64,000 bases of DNA. Source: Beverwykella pulmonaria. Its lineage: Eukaryota > Ascomycota > Dothideomycetes > Pleosporales > Melanommataceae. Position 1 is the stretch's first letter, and each line of letters begins with the position of its first letter. Below the pieces are notes generated by a model that did no database searches, was not told the DNA's origin, and was given only the letters and a program-made list of their open reading frames with translations. Location of the stretch: contig BCHH01000005.1 in the NCBI GenBank assembly GCA_001599595.1, forward strand, positions 396,608-460,607, read 5' to 3'. Below are positions 10,878-22,448 of this stretch, one piece after another. The position numbers and the translations under genes are program-made.

Positions 10878-11369
10878 TGTGGTGGAGCGGCGCTGGGATG
10901 TGGTGTGGATATGAGGTTGTGGTGTTGGCGGGAAGTTGAAGACGTGAGGTGACGGAGCGAGGTTGTCGGCCAATGGGGTGGGGCCGGGTTAGGTCGGGAC
11001 TTGGGAAAGCGACTACTACGACTGCGATGAGCTTTTAGGGATTTTGCTCTTTTAATAAAAAGTTGTAAGATGTGGAATGTTTCAAAGTAGTTTTTGTCTA
11101 TTTAATGATGGGTATCTGATTTTTCTACACATAACTCTTTCTCTCCCTCTCCCTCTCTCTCTCTCTGTGTGGTCGATGGGCTCTCAGTCTCCCGCTACAT
11201 GCTTCGACCATCAACCTGCTCTATGCAAAGTATTAACTCCTAAATACCTGTCCATGGATATCGTGTTTTTTTCGAATACGCCATGCCAAACTCACGTCCC
11301 TTTCTATTCTTGAACGCCCTACGTAATCCTGCAAAACCGAGTGCCATCAACTGCCATTACCTAATCTTC
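10878..11369. other. Intergenic with CT-rich tract
   Basis: Promoter side of QCR10 and 3' side of the MFS gene. A pyrimidine-rich microsatellite of CT and CCT units lies at about 11130-11166. No coding potential is seen. Confidence 0.5.
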
Positions 11370-13213
11370 TCAGACACTGTCCTCACCCTCTTTCTTCGCC
11401 ATCTTCCTCGCGTCAACCGCTTCGCGCCACTCCTTTCCATAAAGCGTCGTAATATACGTGGCAATGGTAGCAACGACCAAGAAAACCGCCGAGATAGTCG
11501 AAAACCATCCAACGCCGATCTTGCGAACAGCAGGAAGACAGACGGCTGAGCCAGCGGCGGCAAATATATAGCGGACCATATAATTGCCCGCTGCAAATAA
11601 AAAATTAGTATAGAATTGGATGGATGAAGAGGTGGGGAGAGTAATTGACTTACCAACAACCTCAGCACTCCTTCCTTGCATAACATCTAGACAGTACGTA
11701 TTTAAGCTCGGGAAGCAGAACAACTGGGCCACACCCTGCAAAAACATCATAATAACTGGTAACGCGATACCTCCAACCCTCTTCTCCACAGACCATCCGT
11801 AGATCAACATGCACGCGGGGACAACAACGCCCATGGCGGTGAGACAGCTGCGTAAGCGGTCCTCGGGGACGCGCTCGCCTCGAATGCGGATATACTTTTT
11901 AACGATATAGTCGGCCCAGCGGCCGCCGAAGAAGGTCCCGAGAAGATAGCCACAACCAGGTGCGATGTAGAAGAGTCCGGATTGGAGGGGGGAGGTCAAC
12001 CCGAAGCGCGGGTTGAGAACGTAGCGGATAGGTGTTAAAAGGGAGTACATGTTCCAGACGAGCGAGGAAGAAGCGAGTGCCTCGAAAACGGGTCAGTGCC
12101 GAGTATCAAGGTATCAGAACAGCAAGGGGAAACGTACGACGGTGAGCAAGTTCGGGTAGCGGTACAGTGCAATGACTCGGAAAGGATTGAGCCACTGCCA
12201 CATTTTGTGCGCCTTCTCCCCCTTGGACAGGCCTTCCAGCTCTTCGGCCTTCTTGTAGTGGATGGTCTCTGGTAGTAGGAGGCATACGAGCAGTACGCCA
12301 AAGCCAGCCAAGGCGGACTGCAGCCAGAAGATGTCGCGCCAGCTGCGGAATGTGACGATGATTCCCCCGATAAATGGGCCTAGTGTTACTTTAGTATTGG
12401 GCGGGAGAGAGGGCGAGTCGGTGTTGCGAACCCAAGGCAGGCCCGATGAGGGTTCCGGACATGAACCAGCCCAAGGCTGTTCCGCGTTCCGTCTGCGTTG
12501 TGGTCAGGTTAGTTACATGGGCGGATTGAACGCAGCGTTCTGCATACCGGTTTGAAGATATCTCCAATGACACTCGATCCAATGACCAGAAACGCGGTCC
12601 CTTGGAACGCAGTCAAAATGCGGAAAACGAAGAAAGCGGCAAGATTGGGCGACAGGGCCGTGCCGATGGAGAATCCGAAGAACAGGACAGCACTTGTAAC
12701 AGACACCTGTATATGCCAAGTCAGTCGACCCTTTGGAAATATCACGTCACTCGCAGCAGTGAGGTTGTGACACGTGAATGTATTTTGGTCATGGCGTACC
12801 CATTTTCTACCATATATGCTGCAAAATGGCCCATAGAAACACGGACTCAGCCCCATAAACAACATATACATGGCGTTGGACAAATTGATAATGGAGCCAT
12901 CGGTATCAAACGTCGCTGCCACTTCAGGGACGGCTGACAGCACCGTCGTCGATGAGACGGGAGCAAGGAAAGAGCAAAATGACAGAATCGCCGTGATCAC
13001 GTGCTTGCGGCGTAGTGAAAATCGGTTGTAGATTTCGTCCGTGTCACCTGTAGCGACATAGGACACATCGGCCATGTCATGATGGCTGGTTGAAATGGTT
13101 GGTTCTAGCTGTAGGCGATCATCTTTGGGGATGATGGAGGCGAATTGCTTCTCGGGTTCAGTGGCTTGAAGGTCATTCAGTACTGACGAAGATGAGGTGC
13201 TGGAGGACGCCAT
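11370..13213 (-). CDS. MFS transporter, DHA1-type drug:H+ antiporter
   Basis: Six exons, 13213-12800, 12706-12548, 12492-12432, 12379-12138, 12080-11654 and 11590-11370, encode 507 residues. About 65 N-terminal residues are Ser-rich and cytosolic; roughly 12 membrane helices follow. The TM2-3 loop carries the MFS motif A core (YGRKW). The joined exons 3-4 restore antiporter motif C, GTLIGPALGPFIGG, which is specific to proton antiporters. SAEVVAGNYMVRYIFAAAGSA late in the protein is typical of the TPO/HOL-like DHA1 branch. It should export drugs or small organic compounds at the plasma membrane by proton exchange; the substrate is unknown. The first intron (12799-12707, 93 bases) has no stop and keeps frame, so its retention would insert 31 residues after GRKW. 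Confidence 0.9.
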
Positions 13214-14168
13214 GGCGAGGTAGCATAGGTCTCAACGACTGGAAGAAGATGGGTCGAAACGTGGACAATTTTGACTGTAACAGAGTGAGCACACGACAAG
13301 ATAAATAAGAAGATGCTAAAAGCCTCTGCAGAATTGTGACTCAAGGCGTCCGGATGCATTAGTTCTGTACATTTCAAACACCGTCCGCGCATCGTCATGA
13401 GTGGCAGGCCAGAGGCCCATTGCCGTCATAGCCGTCCCTAAAGGGATGCTTTTCCGCAAAGATTTTCCCAGTGGTCGATAAGCCAGCCTGGTATCCGACC
13501 GTCGGAACATGGGAATAAGGCCATTCGGAACCTGTGCTCCCGGAGTTACATATATCGGAATGATACCAAGATGCTTGGGTTGTGTGATTGGCGAGAGTGC
13601 CGGCCAGAACGCCGCTGAGCGATTTTGCGCGGCCGGCAAAAGCTCGTTGTGGAGAAGCGGCGAATTGGGCTGGGCAGGGCGGTGTGGGAATTCTCTGTCG
13701 CTTAACAACTGCAACGCAAAGGTGGCCAGGAGCGTTGGGTTGTGAGAACGCCATGGGGGAGCGTCTCCTGGAGGACATGGTAGAAGAATGAATAACAAAC
13801 AATGCAATGGGCGTCGTCGACCGATGGCATACGTTGCGTCAGTGGGCAAAGGAAGGAAACTTGGGCTGTTAGCGACCGGTCGATCGTCTTGGCACGCACG
13901 TGCAAATGCTTTCACGTTGAAACGGATCGACTCATTTCAGAGCTATGAACATACCTGCATGCAGGCCTTCGAATGCGTTATATACTCATATCCGGTCTCC
14001 GGAATGGCTTAGACTCCACATGTTGGACTGTCGTGAGCAGTGCTTCTTTACTCCGGATCCCAAACCCCGAACTTACAAGAGAGCTCTTTGCCCTGCCGAA
14101 CGACCCAACCCATAAACGCCAGTCATGCAAATCCCCCTTTTCCGTCATGGTAGCAGCCTGCCCGGCTG
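13214..14168. other. Intergenic, nothing recognised
   Basis: Promoter side of the MFS gene. A 199-codon minus frame (13915-13316) exists but has no domain, no hydrophobic pattern and the composition of chance translation. I see no other feature. Confidence 0.45.
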
Positions 14169-14657
14169 TCATATGCTGAGTCTGTCCAGACTCAGCCGAT
14201 CCACGCTCCTGTGCCGCTTCACCATGCCCAGCTTGTAAAACTTCTCTTCCCCAGCGGCTGTCCGGCCCCCGATATACCACTTCTCGGCTCCTACGACCTC
14301 GCGAAAGCCTTCATTGGAGCTGTCCGACCCTCGCCTATCTCTCTGCGAAGCACCTGGTATGGGAAACGCCTTTGCTGTGGGCGATGTGGAGCGGTGGTAG
14401 GGTGCTGTGTGCTGCCTCGTTGGTTGGAACTGGGCAGTGGCCTGGACAGCGGCGGTCGTGGAGCCCGATGTGGACGGGCCTGTCTTCGTTGTTATTGTCC
14501 GTGTGGTTGTTGCGGCATTGTGAGTGGGTGTGTGCGAAGGCGAAGTGGGAGTGTGCGAGTACGCCGCTGCCGCCGAGGGAGAAGCCGCCTTTTGGAAAGC
14601 GGATTGCGCCCGAAACGCGGCGAGGAAGTTGGAGAAGAAAGGCCGGTTGGTGGTCAT
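14169..14657 (-). CDS. Small conserved fungal protein, function unknown
   Basis: Single exon of 162 residues from the ATG at 14657 (MTTNRPFFSNFLAAF); another in-frame ATG at 14711 would add 18. The middle is low-complexity Thr/Ser/Ala. The last 55 residues are ordered and conserved-looking: RRGSDSSNEGFREVVGAEKW, then YIGGRTAAGEEKFYKLGMVK, ending HRSVDRLSLDRLSI. I recall this C-terminal block (GAEKWYIGGRT..GEEKFYKLG) from uncharacterised proteins of many filamentous ascomycetes, but no function is known to me. The RxxS-type sites (RRGS, HRSV, DRLS) are possible kinase targets. It is probably soluble, as no signal or membrane segment is visible. Confidence 0.6.
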   Translation of the reverse strand: MTTNRPFFSNFLAAFRAQSAFQKAASPSAAAAYSHTPTSPSHTPTHNAATTTRTITTKTGPSTSGSTTAAVQATAQFQPTRQHTAPYHRSTSPTAKAFPIPGASQRDRRGSDSSNEGFREVVGAEKWYIGGRTAAGEEKFYKLGMVKRHRSVDRLSLDRLSI

Positions 14658-14714
14658 GTTGCTGTTGGGTGGACGTCGCCCAGCGTGAGAGCGTTGCTGG
14701 CTGTCGTGCATCAA

Positions 14715-16632
14715 AGATGACCCCCTTCGGCGAAGGTCCCACTAAATGAGATTGCCAACTTATGCTTTTGCTCTCAGCACAGCGGCCACCGTTACGCACA
14801 GCTCATGCGCAGATTACTATCGTATCTAGCACGTACAGCGCCGTTAGCGTGCCAGAGGGGCTGCCCTTCTGTCGTGGCCGAGTATGTAGGCGGTGTGAGG
14901 CCGGATGACGGTTCGAAGCGGCCCACGGGGTAGGAGTGACGTAGCAGCAACCGCTTGGTTCGCGAATACGCCAGAGAAGGGGGCTCAGGCTGTCGTGTAC
15001 TGCCAAAAAGGCGGGGGAGCGGTGGAAGCGTCGCAGAGGGAGGGCTGGGGTTTATGTGTTGCGGGTGCGTGGAAGACGTTCGGCGTGTGTGTGAAGGGAC
15101 GGATCGGAAGCAAAAGCAGATCTGGGAGGCGTCCGATTCGCCCTCCCGTCCGAGCTTGAGCCGAGGGCGTTACTCACGCTTTGCACGACCGCGACGCCGG
15201 CAAATTGGTGTTGATATTGCCACAACAGGCGGTCCCTGTGCAAGCTGCCTCGTTTATTTGATCGGTCTCCCGGCGATGGTGTGCAGCAGCTGCAAGATTT
15301 GGTTCATGATTCCCGGGTCGGACGCCCGCCTCATGCATCGCACCGCATCGCAACCCCTCATCTGCCCCTCCACAACCACACAAAGCCCCGGCATTCAAGG
15401 CGAGCAGCGCCTCTTCTGACATCTAGATGGCCTGATACTGGCTTGGTGTAGGTGATACGAGCCGCTCGGTAGCAATAAGCAATTCGTCTCGTTATCCGAC
15501 GAACCAGCAAAGAGCGCGAAGCACCATGATCTGATCGAACGACCGCGCATAGGGGTCTCTCAACGGCTCTCGACTTTCCATCTGATAAGCACCTGTCAAC
15601 CGCTTTGACATGGCTTAGACGATGGACTTGCACGCAGAGTCAGCGTCCGACAGCGTCGGACCGGTCCGGAAACCTGGGGTTTTCATGTGAAGCTGCTTTG
15701 TCACGTCGTGCATGCTTCTTCACTATCCAAGGCCAGCGGCCAAATGGGCCAGCAATGGAAACATCTCAAAATCTCACATATCCACGAGCCTAAGGAGGGA
15801 TTTACGGGAAGAATACCCCTCTCCAGGTGTGCCGTCTACCCATCTGGGTGAAGTGATAGGTGCCCCCGCTTTGACATCGTTCGAGTAGGCTACAGCTTGT
15901 CTGAAGGAGCGTTCAGCTGACCGAAGAAATGGTATATACTATGCAGGAGACTCCGGGTACGAGCTAGCTTTGCGCACTAGAGCTCCGTGGCTGGCTTTCG
16001 TTACCCCAGGTTTCCCGGAGACATTATATCCATTCGGCCCTATCCGTTGTTGAAGAAGTGCTCCGCAGGATGAAGTTATCTAGGCTGTACAAAGTCAAAG
16101 GGACGAGTTTCATATTCCTACGGGGAAACAGCCACGGTTAATTCCTACCTAGCTGTCCACTCGCGAAGGCGACGCCCAAAGGTGGCAGTAAAGTCAAACT
16201 AGTGCTTTGATCTAGTCACAATCAGATGCTCTGTTATCCTGACGGTCACCTACACCTCCATACACAATTAAGCTCGCCAAATCGCATAGGTAGCAGACAA
16301 TCTCCCCAAGTTTTTCCGAACAACGGTGATCAAAGTGTCTCCATATAGTCATCATCCAGCAGTGTACATGTGTGTGTGAGGGCAAAAGCTAACAGCGAAG
16401 TCGCATCCGCTCATATACGAAGGAGCTAGTATATTTTGTGGAATATTTTGAGCGTGACTTTCACCTCTAACACACTGAAGAATCTTTCTATATAAGATGG
16501 TATAAGATATATTTTGGTGTAGAGTAAGGCTAGATTCATCTTACTTTTTGACATTGTCTTATTGTGGCTATATTTTAACGATGTGGTGTTGACGACCGTC
16601 AAGAAATGCCTCCAACAATTCTAGCTACTTCG
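14715..16632. other. Gene-free stretch before the transposon
   Basis: About 1.9 kb. Several overlapping frames of 60-150 codons occur on both strands between 14.8 and 15.6 kb, where GC content is higher, but none has a recognisable motif, start context or splice structure. From 15.8 to 16.6 kb the sequence is stop-dense and AT-rich. I see no gene. Confidence 0.45.
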
Positions 16633-17347
16633 TACAGCAACCTGTGGAAAAGTTTGAGCCGTACCCCGCATCGCGAACATCAACGCATCCTACACCAACT
16701 TTTCAACCACCCCCCAAATGCCACCACGTCATAAAGTTGGCACAGAAACCTCTGAAAATAGGCGTAGAGGGCCTAATTTGACTCCAGATGAGCGACAACG
16801 GATTATCGCCAAACGCCAGTGTGGTGTTGATGTCTCTGAGTTGGCAACCGAGTTTGGGTGTTCGGTGAGCACAATCAAGTACACTATAAGGACCTACGCC
16901 AACCGCGCAACTACGCAAGAGAGGCCTCGCTCTGGACGGCCCCCTGTACTATCAGACCACACGAAGAGGTTGATACATCGAAAAGTACGCGCTCAGCCTA
17001 AGATTCAGTATTCAGAGCTTGCCAAAGTTGCTCAGGTCTACCCGCCTAATGGCCCACCTTCAAAGCCGCCTTCACACTCTACGCTATACAAAGAGATTCG
17101 TAGAAGTGGCTTATCTAATAAACGCTGCCAAAAACGACCCAAGCTGACGCGCGCACGCACCGCTGCAGCGCCTCCAGTTGTACCGACACCATAACTAGAG
17201 GCCACCCGATCAAGTTCTCAGATGAGTGCTCAGGAGGGTGCAGGGCACATACAAGAGTGAGCATTTCGGTATGATGATGGGAGATGGAGTCCTAGGATGA
17301 TCACCGAGCTCTCCACAAAGGCCAAAACTTTCCACAGGTTACTTTCA
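16633..17347 (+). mobile_element. Internally deleted Tc1/mariner element
   Basis: Imperfect terminal inverted repeats of about 25 bases bound the element. The left end (16633 on) reads TACAGCAACCTGTGGAAAAG. The right end, read in reverse from about 17347, shares the core TAACCTGTGGAAA, then GTTTTGGCC. The left end starts at a TA, as expected for Tc1/mariner insertion. Only about 715 bases lie between the ends, against 1.3-2 kb for an autonomous copy. The interior keeps the N-terminal half of a transposase plus a short frame-shifted scrap of its catalytic domain (IKFSDEC, then RYDDGRWSPRMIT in another frame). It could be moved only by an enzyme supplied in trans. Confidence 0.65.
16718..17194 (+). 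pseudogene. Truncated Tc1/mariner transposase (DNA-binding half)
   Basis: An open frame of 158 codons encodes the paired-like helix-turn-helix region of a Tc1-type transposase. It contains NLTPDERQRIIAKRQCGVDV, then ELATEFGCSVSTIKYTIRTY, the GRP linker box in RPRSGRPPVLSDHTKR, and a second helix-turn-helix around PPSHSTLYKEIRRSGLS. It stops before the DDE catalytic domain. The bases just after the stop still spell a piece of that domain in other frames, so the end is a deletion plus frameshifts rather than a natural terminus. A complete enzyme would be about 330-350 residues. The product could at most bind inverted repeats. Confidence 0.75.
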
Positions 17348-20146
17348 CCATATATTCCAACTCATCAACGAGACCAATCTCCGCGCATACTGCAAAATAT
17401 TCTGGAAGATGTATCGGATGTACCAAGATGAAAGTACACTGGATGACCCATAGCTACCAATACACGTTGAACAGCCTCGGGCGTGAAGGTTGTATTTCCC
17501 ATATTACCTTCTAGTAGGGTTATATAGGTCGAGTACCTGACGCCGATGGCAACCTTGAGAGGTGAGAGGTCAAATACCAATGGTTGGTGTGTACGGTAGT
17601 ACTTCGCTACACGAAGAGTGCAAAAAATAAATAAAAAATTAGAACCTCCAAACAATTTGACTAGTGCCTGCAGCAATGTTGTGAGGTCCATCCAACGGCG
17701 CGGACAAAATCGGAACAGACCTAGCATCCCAAAGCAAATCCGGGTCAATCCTAGTTTCGCCTGTTCGGACGCGGTCAAGTACGAATATGGTTAGCTTGTC
17801 ATGCACCATGTTGCTCTCTCCCATAACCCCTCTCAAAAGAGTATGTCGCCTCGACTATGAAGATGTTGGACGGCTGCAGTTGCTACGTATAAAGCGTCTC
17901 CATCACCCACCTTCAATAGCGCTGAGCGAGTTCAAGACATGACATCTTGGAAACTCGCTCCGAAATAGCTTTGGTAAACGCTTATCAACACAATCAAACG
18001 TCTCTCTTGAATGAAATCTCCTGGAATTTAGCTCTTGCTTGAAATTTCCCTCTTACAATGTATTTGAAGGTCACAGTAGGTCTTCGTCTAGTGTGTTTCC
18101 GTGACTGTGTCTATGTTCTTCCCGCCCTCTTCACGCAGCACCTCTAGCCCAGTGTGCTGGTACGTCGCTCTCGCATCCATCTGATGCGATTCATGGCTCA
18201 CTCGCTAAATTTTCTCCCCAAACACTATTTTTAGTATGCTGCAACCTGAACCCGCATTGCCTCGAGCTAGAGGCTTGCACTCAACACTGCGAGCGTAGCC
18301 ATTTTGTGTGTGTTAGCAGAGGGTACGGAGTACTCGTGGTCTGTGAATAGAAACTCGAACTTTGTCCGAAAGAACGCAGGTCTTGCAAATGACTTTTAAA
18401 GTTGTAGCCAGCTCTGGTAGATTGATGCGAGTTTCAAAACGCGGCAGCCGTGCGCGGAAAAAGAGGAGGGCTAAATTTGGAGCCTTAGACAGATTAGCAT
18501 CTCATCCGCAATTATCAAGGACTGCTTCTGGGGTTTGTTTGCTGACTTCAAGCGACTTTACGCCTTTACTCATCCACATTTTCCCACCACAGCAATTCAT
18601 AATTGGATAAGGCATAAAAGGGTACCTTCTATAAAGTCACAAGTACCCCCAAGTCTTCCATCCTGAATGATCATCTCCACGACACTTTACAACGCAGTAC
18701 TATTAAGCATTTGTCGGACTTTGAGACCCAATGTTTGGGCAAGTTCCTCACACACTCCGAAGGCCCGTGCTCCACACCAAAGTCGAATTGGTCTCCGTCG
18801 CTTACAAGTGTCCTTGCTTCTTTCAGCCCACCGCGCTGTAGTGTGGCGTAGAAAATGTGGCTTCGCATGTGCTGGGGTATACTCTGAAAAAAGAAATGCG
18901 ATATTGCAGGAGGTCTAAGAGATGGAAGTCCGTGAGTGAAGGATTGGGATGGTATCTGATATTGGGTTGCATTTTGTCGAAGCCAGTCCACGAACACAGG
19001 TGTACAGACGTATGGGGAAATACCACCGATGTTTTGTGGAATACGCCAAGAAAATGGGGTCTACTCCGCAATAGTCGAAAAACTGTCGTTTGGCACCTAT
19101 TCTTAGAAGCAGAGGATGTCATGGTGCAATTCAGACGTTTCGGTTCTTGCTTCGGGTTGCATGCCTAGCTCTGTCGGATTGAAACTTGACGTTCTGACTA
19201 CCGAGCTAGCCCATGATTCCAAGAGCTTCACCCGATGCCTGAGGACGACCACGAGATCAAGATGCCACTCATGAAGTTCACCGCCATCCAACTAGAGTAC
19301 GCCTTATCGATATGGGAAGGGGGGGTACCTAGCAAGGAGGAAAGTTCAGGTTTCTAATCCCTCCCCAGATGCACGATCGGGCCTACCAAGCGGGCAACCG
19401 AATGCACTGCATTTCAAGCTAGTCCCAGTTCACGGCGAAAGGAAGAATTCTCAACAGCGGTCGGCCCTCCTGTCAATCTGCGGATCAGCAAGACGATGCT
19501 GGACGACCGCCCTCCGCGTCTTCTCATGTCGTATCGTTACGCAAGGAGGGGCCAGCCTCGCTTCATAAGCTCAGCCTCTTTCATCTCCAGACAACCTCTG
19601 GATTCCTACTCTGTGATCGTGCTGCTCGCACGTAATCTGGTGGGTCAACTGATAGAGGAGGTACAGTCGCTTAACTCAGCGCATAATGGTTATCTAATGG
19701 AGGCGCTATGCATCACCCTTGCCGTGGAGGAAACAAGCTCATGTCGGACTTCTCTGTGTCCGAATATCATTGGTACAGCCTGCAGTCATGGAAGAAAGGA
19801 TGCTTCCAGACTACGCATGGCTACCGTGGATTCGGCACAGACACGCGAGTGAACGCAGTAGCTCAACATTGGCACTCGGAGAGTGCACACAATTCGACGG
19901 TGCTTAGCAGGCATGCTGCTTAGGCCATGCCGCCGCCGGCGAGACATTAGGTTCGTATACGCACAGACGCGATTGCCTCGTGGCTACTCACATCGAATTA
20001 TTTAGTGTTTTGGTTTGGCTGCCACTCTCTATCCAAGAGTCCAAATCTCCGCTGTGCGTTTATAGAGATACTAATACTGGCGCAGAGGCTACTCTTAGCC
20101 AAAAATTCTTCGTTTTGCTTGTCCAATTCATGATCCGCTTCCGGCA
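17348..20146. other. Gene-poor stretch with one possible remnant
   Basis: About 2.8 kb. On the minus strand at 17836-17365 two overlapping frames look partly coding (DRVRTGETRIDPDLLWDARS; LVFDLSPLKVAIGVRYSTYI), separated by an intron-like AT-rich tract. I cannot name a family, and no clean splice joins them, so a decayed gene is possible. From 18 to 20.1 kb the frames are short and unrecognised. Confidence 0.3.
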
Positions 20147-22315
20147 ATGGCTCCCTCTCAAATCACCTCGAATCTACTAGCAATATTTTTACTAGTAGCA
20201 GTGGCTTCCGCTCAGATTCCTTCAGTATGGAAGCCTAGCGACGTTGTGACGTATTTCTGCCAGCGTTGGTATCATCAGTGTCAGTCTCTAGTCACGAGTT
20301 TTACTACCACATTGAACGTGTGAACTCACATACACACCAGCTCTGGTCTACAATGGCGTACTTTATATCCATGGAGGCATTCAGACCTTCAATGTCCCAG
20401 AACATGCTTCAAATTGGACGAATAACACACTTGGCTACAGTGAGTCACGATTGACACATTAACTAGCGATCTTTATCTAACGAATAACAGATGATTTCCT
20501 TATCCAAGTCGACATGAAGCAATCCTGGGACTGGAAGACCGACATCTCGTACACAGCGTCAGAGGAACTGCCCAACCCCATCACCGGAACGAGTGTTCGG
20601 TCCGGTGGCGTTCGAGGAGCCATGTTCCAAGGCCCCACGAATGACTCCAAGATCTACACCTACGGAGGCACGACTTTTAGAGGCAATGAGTCTTTTCCAA
20701 CTCAAGGTGCAGACTACTACAATGTTCAGTACAGTGATCAGTACCCTCTTTGGTCTTTCGACAACGGAACACAGGTTTGGAGTCAGTATGACATTGGTCA
20801 GTCTTGGACTCCGAGTTATGGTGCTGCTACGGAGGCACCAGATCAAGGCTTAGCGTTCTATCTAAATGGGAGGACAGATAATGGGACTTCTTCAAGCACG
20901 TAAGTTGTTTAGGCCAAATTATGGAATGGCTTGGATGGACGTTCTGACTTTACTCCAAAGGCTTCACGATGGTGATGTCCAGACACTTCTGAACGGGATG
21001 ATTATCATTGACCTGGTACAACACACATCGCGGAATGTATCGACTGCTAGCATGAACACCTCTTACCCCCGTGTAGGAGGTGGCATAGAGTACGTCCCCG
21101 GCGTCGGCGACAATGGAGTCTTGGTCGCATTCGGTGGACAGGTCTTCGATGATAAGCGAATTACGACTTCCCATGACATAGGTCGCTTAATAGGGTTCGA
21201 AAATATTGAGGTCTTCGATATAGCATCATACTTAAGGAACACAACGGAGAACGGTACTTGGTATTCCCAAACCACTTCAGGGGACATTCCTCCTGCTCGG
21301 ATCGATTTTTGCACTATTATTGCATCAGCCCCGGATAACTCTAGCCATAACATGTACGTGCTGAGTACCTCGAGGCTCCAATCTGGTATGCCAGTGCTAA
21401 TGAAATTCCAGATACCTCTACGCCGGTCGAGACCCGACTCAAGCTAACGAAACGATCTACTACGACGATATCTACGTCCTTTCTTTACCCTCTTTCACGT
21501 GGACTCAAGTCTATACGGGAAAGAGCCCAAGATGGGGGCACACCTGTCACCTCGTTGGTGGACGACAAATGCTCACCGTCGGGGGCCACAACAAGAACGA
21601 GAACACATGTGACTGGGAAAAGAAGAGCGTAGCAATACTCGACCTTCCTACCATGGGCTGGGGCAGCATCTACCACGCGTACTACTCCCCCTACCAACTC
21701 AGCGACGCTCTCGTCACTACGCTTGGTGGCTCACCCACAGGAGGCGCCACCGTCCAAAAGCCAGAAAAGGGATGGTCGGACTCCCGGCTCGGCCAAATCA
21801 TGAGCAAGACACGCATCTATTCTCTCGATCCCGTCCGCGCCTCTTCATCAGATCCCGGTGATGGTATTGACTCCAAAACGCGCGTCGCCACCATCGCGGC
21901 GGGCACCATAGCCGGTGTTGTACTTCTCGCCTGCGCGAGCTGGATATTTTACTTGTATAGCCGACGAAACTGGAGCGCCATCGGCACTGGGCGCAACAGT
22001 CCCGTTATCGAAATCGAGGGGAAAGGAAAGTTCGAGCTCTCACAAAACGAGAAAGCAATCTTTGAAGTCACTGGTTCCGGATGCAGACACGAGTTATCGA
22101 ATACGTCGGTGTTGGCGGAGGCAGATGCGGGGAATGCAGTGACGTATGCGGTTGAGTTGCCGACTACGAATTTTGGTGGAGAGGGGAGGTGGGGTTTGCC
22201 GATTATACGGGTGTCGAGTCTAAGGAGTTTGGGAAGGGTGGATTTGGGGAGGGAGGGGGTGGGGGAGGGGGACAGGATAGGTAGGTTAGAGAAGGAGGAT
22301 GGGAATATGGCTTGA
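20147..22315 (+). CDS. Kelch-repeat membrane protein 1
   Basis: Five exons, 20147-20279, 20341-20439, 20491-20899, 20961-21353 and 21412-22315, give 645 residues. Residues 1-22 are a signal peptide (LLAIFLLVAVASAQ). Kelch blades follow, each with a hydrophobic strand and Gly-Gly: ALVYNGVLYIHGG (after one splice), KIYTYGG, GVLVAFGG, a splice-restored YLYAGR, and MLTVGG. Many N-glycosylation sites fit a secreted ectodomain. One membrane helix (about 503-527, AGTIAGVVLLACASWIFYLY) follows, then an approximately 118-residue cytosolic tail. This fits the fungal family of cell-surface beta-propeller proteins with a single anchor; the ligand is unknown. All splice junctions keep frame. It lies tail to tail with a second family member. 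Confidence 0.85.
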
Positions 22316-22448
22316 CATAGTTGGGGCAATGATGACTTACGAATTATGACTGAATAATGTATTTCACAAGCGAGTCGCCACCCCCAACATCAACCTTCTA
22401 TTTCAAACTAGAATAGCTTTACAACGCAAGAAGATATTGACTATCTAC
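22316..22448. other. 3' flank of Kelch gene 1
   Basis: Short flank between the Kelch stop codon and the start of the first repeat copy. Nothing is recognised. Confidence 0.4.

Noticed and set aside
13316..13915. 199-codon minus frame between the MFS gene and the small conserved protein
   Set aside because: No recognisable motif, and overlapping frames of similar length exist on both strands.
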